This document shows positions 1 to 6,223 of a stretch of DNA of 16,221 nucleotides, in pieces; the first letter of the stretch is position 1; each line of letters begins with the position of its first letter. Source of the DNA: an uncultured Eubacteriales bacterium (lineage in GTDB: Bacteria > Bacillota_A > Clostridia > Christensenellales > Aristaeellaceae). A program made the translations under genes and the position numbers. The DNA lies in the NCBI GenBank assembly GCA_902766515.1, contig CACXEB010000009.1:1-16221 (forward strand), read 5' to 3'. Under the pieces are notes generated by a model. It saw nothing but the letters and a program-made list of their open reading frames with translations, was not told the origin of the DNA and ran no database searches.

Positions 1-5
1 AAATA

Positions 6-266
6 TTACTCTACCGTGTAGGGCAGCAGCGCGATGGCACGGGCGCGCTTGATGGCCTCGGACAGCTGGCGCTGATGCTTGGCGCAGTTGCCGGTGACAC
101 GGCGGGGCAGGATCTTGCCGCGTTCATTGATATAACGATGCAGCCGGTTCGCGTCCTTGTAATCGATATACTCGATCTTGCTGACGCAGAAGTCACACAC
201 CTTGCGGCGCGGACGGCGGCGAGCACCATGCGGACGGGGTTTCCGTTCGCCGCGATCTTCAGACAT
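6..266 (-). CDS. rpsR: 30S ribosomal protein S18
   Basis: Small-subunit ribosomal protein that pairs with S6 on the platform of the 30S subunit and binds 16S rRNA. The 86-residue product has the usual length, a basic Arg-rich N-terminus and the family core ([17 protein letters not shown], then [16 protein letters not shown]). It carries a CDFC pair and a later C-x2-H, so it looks like the zinc-binding (C+) form of S18 rather than the cysteine-less form. The ATG at 266 is preceded by AAGGAGG with 8-nt spacing. It is the third gene after rpsF and ssb, 27 bp downstream of ssb, and most likely shares their transcript. The stop codon lies at 6-8, so any terminator is outside the window. Confidence 0.97.
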   Translation of the reverse strand: MSEDRGERKPRPHGARRRPRRKVCDFCVSKIEYIDYKDANRLHRYINERGKILPRRVTGNCAKHQRQLSEAIKRARAIALLPYTVE

Positions 267-293
267 TTGTACATCCTCCTTAAGCGATGATCA

Positions 294-734
294 TCAGAAT
301 GGAAGTTCTTCGTCGTCGACCTGAACAAAACCGCTGCCCTGCGGCGGCTCGCCGACATTGCTGTATCCGGCGGACTGCGCGGGCTGATCAGCAGGCGCCA
401 TCCCTTCGCCCTTGGGCGTCAGGAATTCGACATCGTCCGCGTTGACCTCAAGGGTCGCGCGCGTGGTGCCGTCGTTGGCCTGATAGGTGCTGACCGATAC
501 ACTGCCGACGACCGCGACCTTGCGGCCCTTGGCAAGGTACTTGCTGCAGTTTTCACCCAGCTGGCGCCAGGCGCTCACGCGGAAGAAATCGACATCCGGC
601 TGGTTGCTGTTCGTGTTGCTCGAACTGCGCCGGCGATTCACCGCCACCGTGAAGCTGCAGACCGATACCCCGGTGGACGTGGTCCTGAGGTCAGGATCAC
701 GGGTCAGATTGCCTACAATAAACAGCTTGTTCAT
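294..734 (-). CDS. ssb: single-stranded DNA-binding protein
   Basis: Binds single-stranded DNA during replication, recombination and repair, and recruits partner proteins through its C-terminal tip. The 146-residue protein begins MNKLFIVGNLTRDP and has a full OB-fold domain over about residues 1-105, a low-complexity Gly/Pro/Gln linker, and the canonical acidic tip DDEELPF. Length and layout are normal for the bacterial family. The gene sits between rpsF and rpsR, the standard order in Firmicutes. Its ribosome binding site (AAGAGGT) overlaps the rpsF stop codon, 11 bp upstream, which suggests coupled translation. Confidence 0.97.
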   Translation of the reverse strand: MNKLFIVGNLTRDPDLRTTSTGVSVCSFTVAVNRRRSSSNTNSNQPDVDFFRVSAWRQLGENCSKYLAKGRKVAVVGSVSVSTYQANDGTTRATLEVNADDVEFLTPKGEGMAPADQPAQSAGYSNVGEPPQGSGFVQVDDEELPF

Positions 735-745
735 AAGTCAACCTC

Positions 746-1114
746 TTATTCGGCCGCTTCAGGCGCTTCTTCTGCAGGAGCAGCCTGGGGCACGGGACGC
801 GGGGCGCGCGGCTTCACGTTGGAACGCTTTTCCAGCACGCGGATAATCTGGTAGCGGATCACCTGATCAATAATGCCCAGGTTGCGCTCGATTTCGCGCG
901 GCATCTCGCTGTCGCCATTGAAGTTGACCAGGCAATACCAGCCCTCGGTCTTGTAATCAATGGTATAGGCAAGACGGCGTTTCCCCCAGTCTTCCACCTT
1001 CGTCACTTCGCCGCCGTCACGGACGATCAGGTCGTTGACGCGCGCGTTCAGCGCTTTACGGCCTTCCTCATCGACGTCGGGCGCAATGATGTACACCAGT
1101 TCATACTTGTTCAT
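746..1114 (-). CDS. rpsF: 30S ribosomal protein S6
   Basis: Small-subunit protein that binds 16S rRNA as a heterodimer with S18. The 122-residue product shows the S6 fold from its N-terminus (MNKYELVYIIAP) through the motif WGKRRLAYTIDYKTEGWYCLVNF at about residues 43-65, split here as WGKRRLAYTI and the YKTEGWYCLVNF strand. It ends with an Ala/Pro/Glu-rich tail of about 25 residues, common in Firmicutes S6. The ATG at 1114 has a strong AGGAGGTGA site 6-7 nt upstream. It is the first gene of the rpsF-ssb-rpsR operon, behind a clear promoter and a structured leader. Confidence 0.97.
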   Translation of the reverse strand: MNKYELVYIIAPDVDEEGRKALNARVNDLIVRDGGEVTKVEDWGKRRLAYTIDYKTEGWYCLVNFNGDSEMPREIERNLGIIDQVIRYQIIRVLEKRSNVKPRAPRPVPQAAPAEEAPEAAE

Positions 1115-1175
1115 GCACTTTCACCTCCTCATGGACATATGGCACCGCATGTCCTGCGGCGCAAGGATGTGCCGA
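1115..1175 (-). promoter_or_regulatory. structured rpsF leader, possible S6:S18 autoregulatory RNA
   Basis: The predicted 60-nt leader folds. An outer stem pairs GGCAC (1173-1169) with GUGCC (1145-1141). An inner stem pairs UCCU (1167-1164) with AGGA (1155-1152), capped by a loop that contains CCG (1159-1157). The junction is asymmetric, with CAUGCG (1151-1146) only on the 3' side. Leaders of rpsF in many bacteria carry an element bound by the S6:S18 complex that mimics its 16S rRNA site and contains an essential CCG. The location and general form fit that class. I could not check the consensus base by base, so the assignment is tentative; the hairpin itself is directly visible. Confidence 0.5.
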
Positions 1176-1181
1176 TTGAAG

Positions 1182-1233
1182 ATATTACCACAGATACAGA
1201 AAAAAAGCAAGAGAAATTTTCAATTTTCTTTTC
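1182..1233 (-). promoter_or_regulatory. sigma-A type promoter of rpsF-ssb-rpsR with A/T-rich UP-like element
   Basis: On the minus strand, -35 TTGCTT (1210-1205) and -10 TAATAT (1187-1182) are separated by exactly 17 bp. Upstream of the -35 lies an A/T-rich stretch with phased A-tracts (1233-1211), in the position of an RNA polymerase alpha-subunit UP element, as expected for a strong ribosomal protein promoter. Transcription should start near 1175, at the base of the leader hairpin. No intrinsic terminator separates this promoter from the gene ending at 1249, so some read-through from upstream is possible. Confidence 0.8.
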
Positions 1234-1248
1234 CAGACAGAGGTGCCT

Positions 1249-3030
1249 TCATCTGCCCCTGCCGGGCATGCCGCCGGGGCCACCGGGCCTGCCAGGTCCG
1301 CCGTGTCCTCCGTGTCCTCCCGGTCCGCCTGGACCGCCCCAGCCGCCGCCCACCGTGTTGCAGTACAGGCCGGCGGTGAAGTCCAGGAGCGCGCTCTGGC
1401 TGCCCGCCGTCAGGGTGTAGGTATTCCCCTGCGCCAGGGACGGGGAGGAATAGACCGCGCAGTCAAAATCCTTGGTCGCGGTGAACGTGAACCCGGATCC
1501 GTCGTCCACGGAGATCACATCGCCGGCCGAGCCGGACACCGCCACCAGCGCGGCGCACTGCGTGCCGCTGTCAAAGTTGACCGCCATGCCGGTGCTGCCG
1601 ATGGCCAGCACCGTACCGCCGGTGATGCTGGCGACGCTGCCGGCGCCGTCACCCCGGTCCAGCGCGCCGTTGCCGCCGTCGGTCGGGCCTTCCACGATCA
1701 CCAGGCCGCCGGTCACATACAAGGAACCGTTGGAATCCAGCCCGTCGCCTTTCGCGTTGACATATACGGTGCCGCCGCTGACGCGGATGACGCCGACGGA
1801 GGCGGACTCGTTCCGGCCCCACCGCGCCCAGGGATTGGTTTCGGCGGAGGTTGTATCCGATCCGCCCGCCGCGTTGAGCCCGTCGTCGCTGGCATAGACG
1901 CGGATGTCTCCCCCGCTCAGGTTGATCTCATAGGCCTCCAGCCCCTCGTAGGACTGGCTGACCAGGACGCTGCCGCCACTGATGGACAGGATGGAATCGG
2001 CATGGATGCCGTCATCCTCGCTTGACAGGGTCAGCGCGCCGTCCGTCACCGAGACGCAGGCATCGCTGTGCAGCGCGTCATCCGTGCTGCTGATGTCCAG
2101 CGTCACGCCGCCGATATAGATATCGCCCTGGCATTTGATGCCCTTGGTGGAGACATCGGCATTCCAGGTGTGCACCGTACCCGCGCCGGCCACGACCCGG
2201 AGCGTGCCGCCGTACAGGGTCACAAAGCCGCTGAAGCTGTCCCCGGAGCCGCTGACAGCGATGCCGTCCTGCCGGGACGTGATGCTGACCGTGCCGGCCT
2301 CCTGGTAATACCAGCTGTCCAGGTCGCTGTTGGCCAGGTGGATGCCGTCCTTGCCGCTGACAATCGCCAGCGTCCCGCCGCCGATCCGCACGGAATCGTT
2401 GACGTCCAGGCCGGCCTCTTCCGCTGTGATCGCCAGCTCCGCGCCGGTCTGGCGGTAGTTGTCCTTGCAGATGATCCCGTCCCCGGCGGAGGCGAGGGTC
2501 AGCGTCCCCATTCCGGTGACGGTCAGGGTATCCCTGGCATAGACCGCCGCGTCGTACGTACCGTCTTTCGCGGTCAGGTCCAGCCGCGAATCCCCCTTGA
2601 TCCAGAGGATCACCTTGTCCGCGCTCTCCACCAGGATCATGGGCGCGCTGTCATGGGTCATCGTCACGTTATCCAGGATCAGCGTGATATTGCCGTTCTT
2701 GCTTTCGTCGTTCACCAGGATCTGCACGTTTTCGCCCGTGCCGGTCACATGATAAACGCCCTTCTGCGCGATGGTCAGGACATTCCCCGTTTCGCTCGCC
2801 CTCCTGGACAGGACGGTGCCCGCTGCGCCGTTCAATATGATTTCCGCGTCCACGCTCAGGTCGCTCAGCGCTTTCCAATCCGCCTTGCCGAAGGCGTCAG
2901 CCATCTTCTCCACCACCGTGACGACCTTGCCCGCCAGCATCACTTCCTCCTCTGCGCAAACCGGCATGGACGCCGTGAGCAGCATGGCCAGGGCCATCAG
3001 GACAGACAGCAGCTTCTTCATTCGTTTCAT
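1249..3030 (-). CDS. secreted Cthe_2159-type carbohydrate-binding beta-solenoid protein with Gly-rich tail
   Basis: Predicted exported surface protein of 593 residues. It starts with a Sec signal peptide (Lys/Arg N-terminus, hydrophobic stretch about 6-19, likely cleavage after PVCA near residue 26). The body is made of repeated beta-strand turns with recurring DDGIHAD, DDALHSD, DDGLNAAGG and GDGLDSNG motifs, typical of the Cthe_2159 family, whose founding member binds acidic plant polysaccharides and calcium. The last 33 residues are almost only Gly with Pro, His and Arg, in GGP/GGH triplets. I chose the ATG at 3030 because the longer frame would place 37 unlikely residues before the signal peptide; GGAGG lies close upstream. 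A second ATG at 3021 is equally plausible. The gene is 37 bp after the DUF4956 gene and last in its operon. The ligand is unknown. Confidence 0.85.
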   Translation of the reverse strand: MKRMKKLLSVLMALAMLLTASMPVCAEEEVMLAGKVVTVVEKMADAFGKADWKALSDLSVDAEIILNGAAGTVLSRRASETGNVLTIAQKGVYHVTGTGENVQILVNDESKNGNITLILDNVTMTHDSAPMILVESADKVILWIKGDSRLDLTAKDGTYDAAVYARDTLTVTGMGTLTLASAGDGIICKDNYRQTGAELAITAEEAGLDVNDSVRIGGGTLAIVSGKDGIHLANSDLDSWYYQEAGTVSITSRQDGIAVSGSGDSFSGFVTLYGGTLRVVAGAGTVHTWNADVSTKGIKCQGDIYIGGVTLDISSTDDALHSDACVSVTDGALTLSSEDDGIHADSILSISGGSVLVSQSYEGLEAYEINLSGGDIRVYASDDGLNAAGGSDTTSAETNPWARWGRNESASVGVIRVSGGTVYVNAKGDGLDSNGSLYVTGGLVIVEGPTDGGNGALDRGDGAGSVASITGGTVLAIGSTGMAVNFDSGTQCAALVAVSGSAGDVISVDDGSGFTFTATKDFDCAVYSSPSLAQGNTYTLTAGSQSALLDFTAGLYCNTVGGGWGGPGGPGGHGGHGGPGRPGGPGGMPGRGR

Positions 3031-3067
3031 CTCCCTCCGGGAACCGTTCTTTCTCCGGATCCGCCGG

Positions 3068-3739
3068 TTACAGGATCCGTTCCGGCTCGGTATACGGCAG
3101 AACCGCAATCTCCAGGTTGCCGTTCCTGGTGCGCAGCTCATCGATCATCGCCTTTTCTTCACCGGGATCCTTCATCTGGATCCTGAACGACAGCCGGAAC
3201 ATGGAGCCCATGCCGGTGGTCTTGACGCCGACGGGCTCCACCTTCTTCAGGTAGTGCGCGAACGTGTCGTCAAACACCCGCGCGTAGTCCAGCGTCTCCG
3301 GAATCGTGATGCGCAGCAGCTTATCCTGCTGCATGCCCCTGTGCTCGAAGATCGGCAGCGAGGACAGTGCCAGGAAGAGCACGCCCAGCCCCAGCAGGGC
3401 GAGCACGCCGTAGCCCACGTATCCCAGGCCGAAGGGCACGCCGGCCGACATGGCGATCAGCACGCCGGCGATCTCATCGGACGTTCCCTGCGCGGAACGG
3501 AAGCGCGTCAGCGCGAAGGCGCCGCCAAAGGCGAGGCCCGCGCCGATGCTGCCGTTGATGAACGTCAGCACCATGCCGACGATGAAAGGCAGCAGGGAGA
3601 TCACCACAAAGTACCGCCGAGACGAGCGGATCCGGAAGGACATCAGCCATCCGTAGGCGAACCCCGTCAGGATGGCCGCGGCCGCCATCGTCAGGAACTG
3701 GCTGGCCGTCACTGATACTGAATAAACCGAATCAAACAT
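3068..3739 (-). CDS. DUF4956 family membrane protein
   Basis: Integral membrane protein of 223 residues, of unknown biochemical function. About four or five hydrophobic segments fill residues 14-130, including a Gly-rich stretch around GSIGAGLAFGGAFALTRFRS that is characteristic of DUF4956. A soluble domain of about 95 residues follows, probably cytoplasmic. Genes of this family are commonly found beside VTC-domain polyphosphate polymerases and CotH or Cthe_2159-type proteins, as here. The start is 2 bp after the polymerase stop codon, and its AAGGA site lies inside the end of that gene, so the two are translationally coupled. A role in transport or anchoring for the polymerase is inference. 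Confidence 0.88.
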   Translation of the reverse strand: MFDSVYSVSVTASQFLTMAAAAILTGFAYGWLMSFRIRSSRRYFVVISLLPFIVGMVLTFINGSIGAGLAFGGAFALTRFRSAQGTSDEIAGVLIAMSAGVPFGLGYVGYGVLALLGLGVLFLALSSLPIFEHRGMQQDKLLRITIPETLDYARVFDDTFAHYLKKVEPVGVKTTGMGSMFRLSFRIQMKDPGEEKAMIDELRTRNGNLEIAVLPYTEPERIL

Positions 3740-3741
3740 TG

Positions 3742-4479
3742 TTATCCTTCCTTTCCCACACGCATCGCGTCATGTCTGACCTGCCGTTTATAGGCTTCCC
3801 CATATTTGGAAAAACTGTTCTTGTAGATCGCGCCATCCGTCAGCACCCGGCTCAGCCAGAGTGGGATCGCGTTCTGCACCTTGATCTCCAGGATCGTATG
3901 CCCCTCGGGCAGCAGGAGGCTGCCGTCCATGGAGGTGCTCAGGTTCAGCTCGCTCACACGGTAGCGCGGCGCGTAGTCCACCGTCAGCCGCAGATCGCCG
4001 CCCGGCTCATAGTACGCCTCCCGGTCGTAGATGATCATGCAGCTTGGCGCGAGATTGCCGTAAAAGTCCCGGAAATAGGTGATCTCACGGTTGATCTGTC
4101 CGCCCGCGCAGATGTCCCCCTGCCCGGCGAAAAAGCTGCGCACCAGCGGTATCGTCGTCTGGACCCGCCGCTTGTAGACGATGTCGTACGCCTTCCGCTT
4201 GAGCTCCAGGTAGACCGGCGAGGTATCCGTCGCCAGGCCGTAGGACCGGAGGCGGAGCTTTTCCTTGAACGGCGGCTTTTCGATCGAGTGGCGGATCAGC
4301 CGGTAATCCGGCGTATCATAATAGATGGAAGCGATGCTGGTCCGGCCGTAGTCGTCCAGCCGCATATGGCCCTCAAGCCCCTTCAGCAGATGCGCTGTCT
4401 GCGCCGCGCTCAGCAGATACTTGAGCTCGTAGCGCTGCATGACCACGATCGGGGATCGGACAGCCTGTGTTTCCTGCAT
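3742..4479 (-). CDS. VTC-domain polyphosphate polymerase
   Basis: Predicted to polymerise polyphosphate from nucleoside triphosphate inside a beta-barrel tunnel, like the Vtc4 catalytic domain. The 245-residue protein is essentially one VTC domain. The basic and acidic tunnel motifs are present in order: RYELKYLL (about 16-23), IYYDTPDY, KLRLRSYG, YLELKRK followed by YKRR, IIYDREAYY, LEIKVQNA and a C-terminal SKYGEAYKR. It has no SPX domain and no membrane segment, so membrane association would come from the DUF4956 protein encoded next. The start at 4479 has an AAGGGGG site and lies 13 bp after the kinase stop codon. Other members of this fold hydrolyse phosphate compounds, but the set of conserved residues favours polymerase. 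Confidence 0.87.
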   Translation of the reverse strand: MQETQAVRSPIVVMQRYELKYLLSAAQTAHLLKGLEGHMRLDDYGRTSIASIYYDTPDYRLIRHSIEKPPFKEKLRLRSYGLATDTSPVYLELKRKAYDIVYKRRVQTTIPLVRSFFAGQGDICAGGQINREITYFRDFYGNLAPSCMIIYDREAYYEPGGDLRLTVDYAPRYRVSELNLSTSMDGSLLLPEGHTILEIKVQNAIPLWLSRVLTDGAIYKNSFSKYGEAYKRQVRHDAMRVGKEG

Positions 4480-4492
4480 GGCGCCGCCCCCT

Positions 4493-5689
4493 TTACAGGC
4501 TCAGGCGGATGGTGAACACGCCGTCCTTCACCCGGGCGCTGATGCGGCCATTCAGCTGGCGCACCTTCCCGCGCACACGGTTGAGGCCCAGGCCCGCGCC
4601 GGACACGCCCGCTGCGTTGCTGAGCCGCGTCTCGCGGTCAAACACCTGGTCATACTCCCCGTCCGGCAGGTCAGCGTCATTGCTCATCTCCAGCAGGACG
4701 CGGCCGTTATCGCCGCGGACCGTCAGGTTCGCCTGCCGCTTCGCGTACAGGTGAACGTTTTCGAACAGCTCCCGAAGGATGTCCTGAAACGCCTCCGCGT
4801 TCACCTCGGCGTTCAGGCCCTCCTCGCACGAAACGTCCAGGCGGATGCCCCGGGCTTCCAGGTCGGCGCGGTACTCCGCGGCCACGTTTTCCGCCAGGCT
4901 GCTGACGGGGGCGCTGGAAACCGTCCCGTCCTCCTGGGAGATGGCGCGCACCTCGTTGATCATGCGGGTCAGCTGGCGGCGCACCAGCTGGGACTGTTCG
5001 GTAGAGCCGTACTGCTGCTCCAGGTTGTCGATCCCGGCGCTCATCACCGTCAGCGGGATCCGGAAGTTATGCTCGATCATGGCGAGGGCCCTGCTGCGCG
5101 TACGCTCCGCCGCCTCCAGCGGCTGGAAGATCCGTTTGCGGGCCCACATCAGCAGCGCGAAGCTGAGCGCCAGCATCACCGCGTAGCCGATCAGCGAGAT
5201 GCGCAGGACGCGGTAATACCCCACCAGCTCGCGCCCCTGGTCGATGACCGTGACATAGGTCAGCGTCTCCGTCGTCCAGACGCGGTAGCGGTAAATCCGG
5301 GCTGTCCATCCGGTCCGGCGCTCCGTGAGCAGGCTTTTCGCCCAATCGAGCGCCTGGTCCCGCGTGACGGAGCCGATGCTGTAGGCCAGCACGCTGCCGT
5401 CCCCTTCTTCATTGAACACGCAGGTAAAATACCGCAGGGAAGCCTGCATGTCCGGCGAATCCGCGCCGTGCGCGCCGTCCACCGGACGGCCGTTCTCAAA
5501 CCGGACGGGCCGTGGGCCCGGCTGCCAGCCAATGGTCCCCTGGTGCTCGGAGATCCGCTGGGTCAGATGATCAGCGTCCTCCGCCGCGTGCGTCTTCAGG
5601 ACCACATTGATCAGCGCCAGCAGCATCGCCAGCGAAAGGGCGACCGACAGCATGGCCACCAGCATAAAGCGTTTCCGCGTTCGTTTCAT
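4493..5689 (-). CDS. membrane sensor histidine kinase with atypical H-box
   Basis: Sensor kinase of 398 residues. It has a transmembrane helix at about 9-31, an external sensor region of about 130 residues, a second helix at about 164-183, then cytoplasmic dimerisation and ATPase domains. The phosphoacceptor histidine is H207 in HNFRIPLT. The usual acidic residue after it is Asn, and the usual Thr/Asn at +4 is Ile. The N-box is clear (RELFENVHLYAKR, N311), as are a VFDRE F-box and GAGLGL (G2). The G1 box is the shortened SNDADLP form rather than DxGxG. The ATG overlaps the stop of the preceding receiver gene by 4 nt (ATGA), so the two are coupled. The partner is presumably that receiver, though a different full-length regulator is possible. 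Confidence 0.88.
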   Translation of the reverse strand: MKRTRKRFMLVAMLSVALSLAMLLALINVVLKTHAAEDADHLTQRISEHQGTIGWQPGPRPVRFENGRPVDGAHGADSPDMQASLRYFTCVFNEEGDGSVLAYSIGSVTRDQALDWAKSLLTERRTGWTARIYRYRVWTTETLTYVTVIDQGRELVGYYRVLRISLIGYAVMLALSFALLMWARKRIFQPLEAAERTRSRALAMIEHNFRIPLTVMSAGIDNLEQQYGSTEQSQLVRRQLTRMINEVRAISQEDGTVSSAPVSSLAENVAAEYRADLEARGIRLDVSCEEGLNAEVNAEAFQDILRELFENVHLYAKRQANLTVRGDNGRVLLEMSNDADLPDGEYDQVFDRETRLSNAAGVSGAGLGLNRVRGKVRQLNGRISARVKDGVFTIRLSL

Positions 5690-6045
5690 GATCCATCACC
5701 AGCCCTTGAAGGTTCACTGAGATAAGGCGCTATCTGCGCGAGCAGTTCTTCCGGGGTAAACGGATAGCGGAGCGCCGCGTCCACCGCGTCCGCCGGTACC
5801 GCCGCGTCCCGGCGGAGCAGGATGGTCCGCCAGCCCCGGCTGCGCAGGATGCCGGCGGTTTCCAAAGGATGCCGGAGAGGCAGCGTGTCGTCGAGGACGC
5901 ACAGCCCCGGTTCGCCCGCTTCCGCCCGCATGAACAGCTGGACCGCGTCAAAGACCGATTCCGCCGTGATCCCGCGGGCGCGAAGCCAGAGGGTATACGC
6001 GCTCAGCAGATCGCGGTCCGCGGCCGCCAGGATGACCCTGCTCAT
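5686..6045 (-). CDS. stand-alone degenerate response-regulator receiver domain
   Basis: A 119-residue protein with receiver-like (CheY-like) fold and no output domain. The candidate phosphoacceptor D52 lies in VLDDTLP, four residues before the conserved Pro. Of the N-terminal acidic pair only D10 is kept, the switch Thr/Ser position appears as Arg (ILLR, R78), and the conserved Lys of the KPF motif is Tyr (YPFTPEELL, Y94). It is therefore probably a pseudo-receiver acting by protein contact or slow phosphorylation. The start at 6045 follows GGGAGGTGA at good spacing; a longer in-frame ATG at 6150 would run back through the promoter region and has no support. It is the first gene of the operon and overlaps the kinase by 4 nt. 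Confidence 0.75.
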   Translation of the reverse strand: MSRVILAAADRDLLSAYTLWLRARGITAESVFDAVQLFMRAEAGEPGLCVLDDTLPLRHPLETAGILRSRGWRTILLRRDAAVPADAVDAALRYPFTPEELLAQIAPYLSEPSRAGDGS

Positions 6046-6058
6046 ACTTTCACCTCCC

Positions 6059-6077
6059 GGAGGCGATCCCCGCCTCC
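6059..6077 (-). promoter_or_regulatory. 5' leader hairpin next to the ribosome binding site of the receiver gene
   Basis: A perfect 7-bp stem pairs GGAGGCG with CGCCUCC around a 5-nt loop, immediately before the GGGAGGTG ribosome binding site. The CCUC of the 3' arm could instead pair with GAGG of that site, giving two mutually exclusive structures, one of which would hide the start signal. The hairpin is visible; a regulatory role is inference. Confidence 0.5.
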
Positions 6078-6084
6078 TTCCGTG

Positions 6085-6116
6085 AGCATAACGCATCAAC
6101 ATTAAACAAACATAAA
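6085..6116 (-). promoter_or_regulatory. probable promoter of the polyphosphate operon with PhoB/OmpR-like tandem repeats
   Basis: Reading the minus strand, a -10-like TATGCT (6090-6085) has no good TTGACA at the correct distance. The -35 region is instead occupied by two direct 10-bp repeats, TTTATGTTTG (6116-6107) and TTTAATGTTG (6106-6097). Direct repeats of about one helical turn replacing the -35 are the usual layout for promoters activated by OmpR/PhoB-family regulators. Transcription would start near 6078, at the base of the leader hairpin. The regulator is not identified; the operon's own receiver has no DNA-binding domain. Confidence 0.45.
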
Positions 6117-6131
6117 GCGCCGGTCGGGAAA

Positions 6132-6205
6132 GATTTAAAAATGACTCCATCCGATAGCCCCGGGCCCGGCCCTTGCAGCCCGGCCCGGAATGCTGTCAGT
6201 GGAGT
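6132..6205 (-). terminator. rho-independent terminator of the mannitol/fructuronate oxidoreductase gene
   Basis: On the minus strand a long stem pairs ACTCCA (6205-6200) with TGGAGT (6149-6144). It continues inward with one bulge and one mismatch to a very GC-rich core (CCGGGCC with GGCCCGG), and is followed by CATTTTTAAATC. The stop codon of the gene is 18 bp upstream. The hairpin would separate this gene from the downstream polyphosphate operon, supporting a separate promoter for that operon. Confidence 0.7.
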
Positions 6206-6223
6206 TCATAGCGGATCCCGGGA

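Noticed and set aside
1211..1248. Terminator after the secreted solenoid gene
   Set aside because: Only an imperfect A/T stem is present; it fits better as an UP-like element for the rpsF promoter.
1139..1420. Plus-strand frame with a Pro-Pro-Gly collagen-like stretch
   Set aside because: It is the antisense of the Gly/Pro codons at the end of the secreted solenoid gene and of the rpsF promoter; it has no ribosome binding site and no support as a gene.
4439..5725. Long plus-strand open frame of 428 codons
   Set aside because: Antisense to the histidine kinase, which has clear domains and a good start. The frame is open only because of high GC, and the product resembles nothing known.
6046..6150. 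N-terminal extension of the receiver protein
   Set aside because: The extension has no ribosome binding site and reads through the promoter-like region and leader hairpin.
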